From positions 3,667,001-3,731,000 of the forward strand of contig JACCIC010000021.1 of the NCBI GenBank assembly GCA_018907035.1: a DNA stretch of 64,000 nt. The letters are read 5' to 3'. Shown in pieces: positions 61,480 to 64,000 of this stretch. A program made the position numbers and the translations under genes. Under the pieces are notes generated by a model. That model was not told where the DNA came from. It saw nothing but the letters and a program-made list of their open reading frames with translations, and did no database searches. This DNA is from Sycobia sp. Sy_11. Its lineage: Eukaryota > Arthropoda > Insecta > Hymenoptera > Epichrysomallidae. Numbering within the stretch: the first letter of the stretch is position 1; each line of letters starts with the position of its first letter.

Positions 61480-62390
61480 AGAAGAAAAAAATGAAAAGTC
61501 GGTGTATTTAAGGTTGATTAAAAAATATTTGTACATTAACTTCGGTTTTCCATTTTGGAGGTGAAATTTTGAATGAACATACTCAAAACTATTGCATTAA
61601 ACCACATTCAAAATTGATATATCATTCGTAAATGTATAAAAGAACCTATAGCAAATCAGTCGTACAACCTACTATCAATGTAACAAAAGTCAATTGATAA
61701 AGAAGCTAATTTAATTACAAAAGCATTAACGCTAATTTAATTACAGAAGCATAAATTATAGAAATTAAAGAAGATAAAGAAATTCAAGAAATTATAAATC
61801 AATTGTTTTGTACTCTTCATTTAACGTAATACTATATTTCATATAGAAATTTGACCTTGCATTTGTTATCACCAATAAAGCTGTCTATTTAAACAATCAT
61901 AATAATTCAACCGATGCCTGACTATACGCGCGGAGTGCTACTTGATTAAAGTATTGCTTAAACATTTATTGAAGATTAGGGCAACTCGTAAAGTTAAATA
62001 ATGATAGTCCAAGTCTTACTGAATTTTTTAAAACCATTGGCTCTGAAATGTATGACAAAAAAAACAATAAATAAAACGAAATTACTGGAACTTTACAAAA
62101 TTAAAATTTTCAATTCAAGAAATACTCGTTGCCTTAATAAATCAATGACACCTAATTCTGTAGCCTTACGGGGAATATAACACGTATATTTTTTTTTAGC
62201 ACAGGCATAAAAAATACACACTGACCTTCAAAATTGCCAATTCCTTAGTTCGCCAATCTACCCTAACAGTTTCTATTCGTATGTATATCAATGCGTATTA
62301 TTAATCGCCCAATGAGCACATGCGCGTATAAGTAATGAAATTTCACCGCGTACAGATTTAGGCAACACTTTGCGGGCCGCGGGGGCGAAT
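61480..62390. other. AT-rich unique sequence
   Basis: Contains an imperfect 26-bp tandem duplication at 61705-61753 (GCTAATTTAATTACAAAAGC, then GCTAATTTAATTACAGAAGC). No gene is supported. Confidence 0.6.
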
Positions 62391-62428
62391 AAACAAAGGC
62401 CCTATAGTAACATCTCCGACCAAAATGG

Positions 62429-62431
<3 letters not shown>

Positions 62432-62471
<40 letters not shown>
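62432..62471. repeat. (CT)n microsatellite
   Basis: Pure CT, about 20 units, starting 2 bp after an AAAATGGC motif (62422-62429). Confidence 0.97.
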
Positions 62472-62476
<5 letters not shown>

Positions 62477-62912
62477 ATCCATCCCGTCGCGCCCTCCTCC
62501 GCAATCTAATCTCCCGGATGAAGAGAAGCTCTCCCCTCCCCCCTACCCGGCACTCTCCCGCGTATAAGGGAGAAAGGACGAGGACGAGGTCGGATAGAAA
62601 GAGCCGGGGATCGACCCGGAGAGCGCGCGCGCGCGTAGAAACCCGCGGAGCGAGACGTCGCGTCGCCCTGCTAAACCTCCACCCCCCCCCCCTCCCCGCG
62701 TCAACCTACGCGCGCCCGCACCCACGGAGACACATCGCTCGGATTACGTCCTAACAAGCTCCGCGACGCTCATTTGTCTTATCCGCCGTCGCTAATGCGA
62801 CAGCCGGCTGTTGAAATGATTAATTCGGGGCGCGGGAGATGGGAGTTGGGCAGGGGGGGGTGACAGGGCGGGAGGGAGAGGAGGGACGGAGTCGCAGTAT
62901 CCGGCGAGACCG

Positions 62913-62916
<4 letters not shown>

Positions 62917-62962
<46 letters not shown>
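62917..62962. repeat. (AT)n microsatellite
   Basis: Pure AT, about 23 units. Confidence 0.97.
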
Positions 62963-62967
<5 letters not shown>

Positions 62968-63186
62968 CGTGCGCCATGCAGCATCCTTTTGCGAGCGAGC
63001 GCGAATGTTGGGAGCGCGTGTAATCCATGAGATGGATTCGCGAAATGCGGGAGGAAAGTATATGTGCAAGCCAGTATAGACAAACTGTATATACATATAT
63101 GTATATGTACAAACGCATAAGATCTAGACGCAGACTCTGTGGAACTTTCCAAGTTTCTCTTATACCGCATGTTGTTTCTCAACTAT

Positions 63187-63189
<3 letters not shown>

Positions 63190-63223
<34 letters not shown>
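63190..63223. repeat. (CT)n microsatellite
   Basis: Pure CT, 17 units. Confidence 0.96.
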
Positions 63224-63226
<3 letters not shown>

Positions 63227-63239
63227 ATCTTCTCTTTCC

Positions 63240-64000
63240 ACACTTTTAGACAAAGTGCAGAAATTCAAACATATATTACTCTTCGGATGTTCACTGTACA
63301 GCTTACTTCAAATACGAAATAAACATGAAGCCTTAGGGATTTTAGTAGTTTCTAGTACTCTTACGCTCAAGAACAATCGAATTGTTGTGACTTTAAAGAA
63401 AATTTTACATTTATATGCGTTTTAATTTAAAAAGATTATATTGTTGAATCTTATAAATTAAGTATTCCTGCATGGACGGACATACATAATTAATTATATT
63501 ATAGAATCAACGCTATACCTATATATATATATATTAATTGACCAATTTAAAAAGTCGCAACTGTTCAACTTCAGAATATTATAAAGATCTAATTCTTTGT
63601 TTTTTCCTAAAACTACTTTTCATCTTTAAATCTTTCAATTTTTTTTGTAACTATATATAGTCATGATCCATAACATCGTGCACTTTATCGTATCCTGATG
63701 AGATTGTAGCAAATGATTCGCAAACTTATTGTTCCGATATGAGTGACTTTTTTCAACAATTTTCAGCAGAAGATCTCATAATTCAACAATAATTCTCCTT
63801 GCTTTCTAAAAACAAAACGTCGCGAGGTATAGGTTTCTTTTATTTTCTTCGCGGCGTTTTCAATAAAGTTCCAAAAAACTATCCTGCAAATTACGCAATC
63901 TGCAATATTTTTATAATGAAAATTCGATTTTCATCATATAAAGGTCTGTAAAAAAAAGCCAAGAAAACGCTTAGAGGAATTTTTTGAAACTCAAGCGGAG
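63240..64000. other. AT-rich unique sequence
   Basis: Nothing recognisable up to the window end. Confidence 0.6.

Overview
This window reads as eukaryotic, most likely insect nuclear DNA, and probably hymenopteran (ant, bee or wasp). The reasons are the lack of any dense run of ORFs, an AT-rich background, CpG that is not depleted, a very high density of long AT, CT/GA and GT/CA dinucleotide arrays, and a decayed mariner transposon. The order-level assignment is an inference from texture. I find no complete, recognisable host gene. Almost every long ORF here is a translated microsatellite (Ile-Tyr, Ser-Leu, Arg-Glu or Cys-Val repeats) and is not a gene. The window looks like intergenic DNA or the inside of very long introns.

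Layout: two kinds of sequence alternate. Islands of about 1-2.5 kb are richer in CpG and hold nearly all the microsatellites and short poly-C/poly-G runs (about 0.3-1.7, 5.2-6.4, 8.1-9.4, 10.0-12.7, 15.0-16.0, 17.4-19.4, 20.8-21.6, 30.1-31.4, 32.3-33.3, 35.7-37.1, 38.3-40.1, 41.8-43.5, 45.7-46.8, 47.4-48.7, 51.0-52.2, 53.7-54.5, 55.7-56.5, 60.1-61.5 and 62.4-63.2 kb). Between them lie AT-rich stretches with few or no arrays, the largest at 23.3-30.1 kb. Several islands carry GCCAT/ATGGC cores close to GA/CT arrays, a combination seen in insect promoters and Polycomb/Trithorax response elements.

Mobile DNA: a 625-bp internally deleted mariner with both terminal inverted repeats and TA target duplications lies at 43852-44476. 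Its transposase remnant is on the minus strand and broken by a deletion, a stop and frameshifts. A 436-bp foldback (MITE-like) element lies at 27680-28115, and a possible diverged relative of one arm is at about 34231-34297.

Possible host exons: a few short segments combine an open frame, protein-like composition and plausible splice sites, mostly on the minus strand (2283-2412, 29177-29251, 45074-45161, 47445-47636). They could be exons of a long-intron minus-strand gene or genes. By my rough estimate, open stretches of this size are expected by chance in 64 kb, so all are given low confidence and none is assigned to a family.
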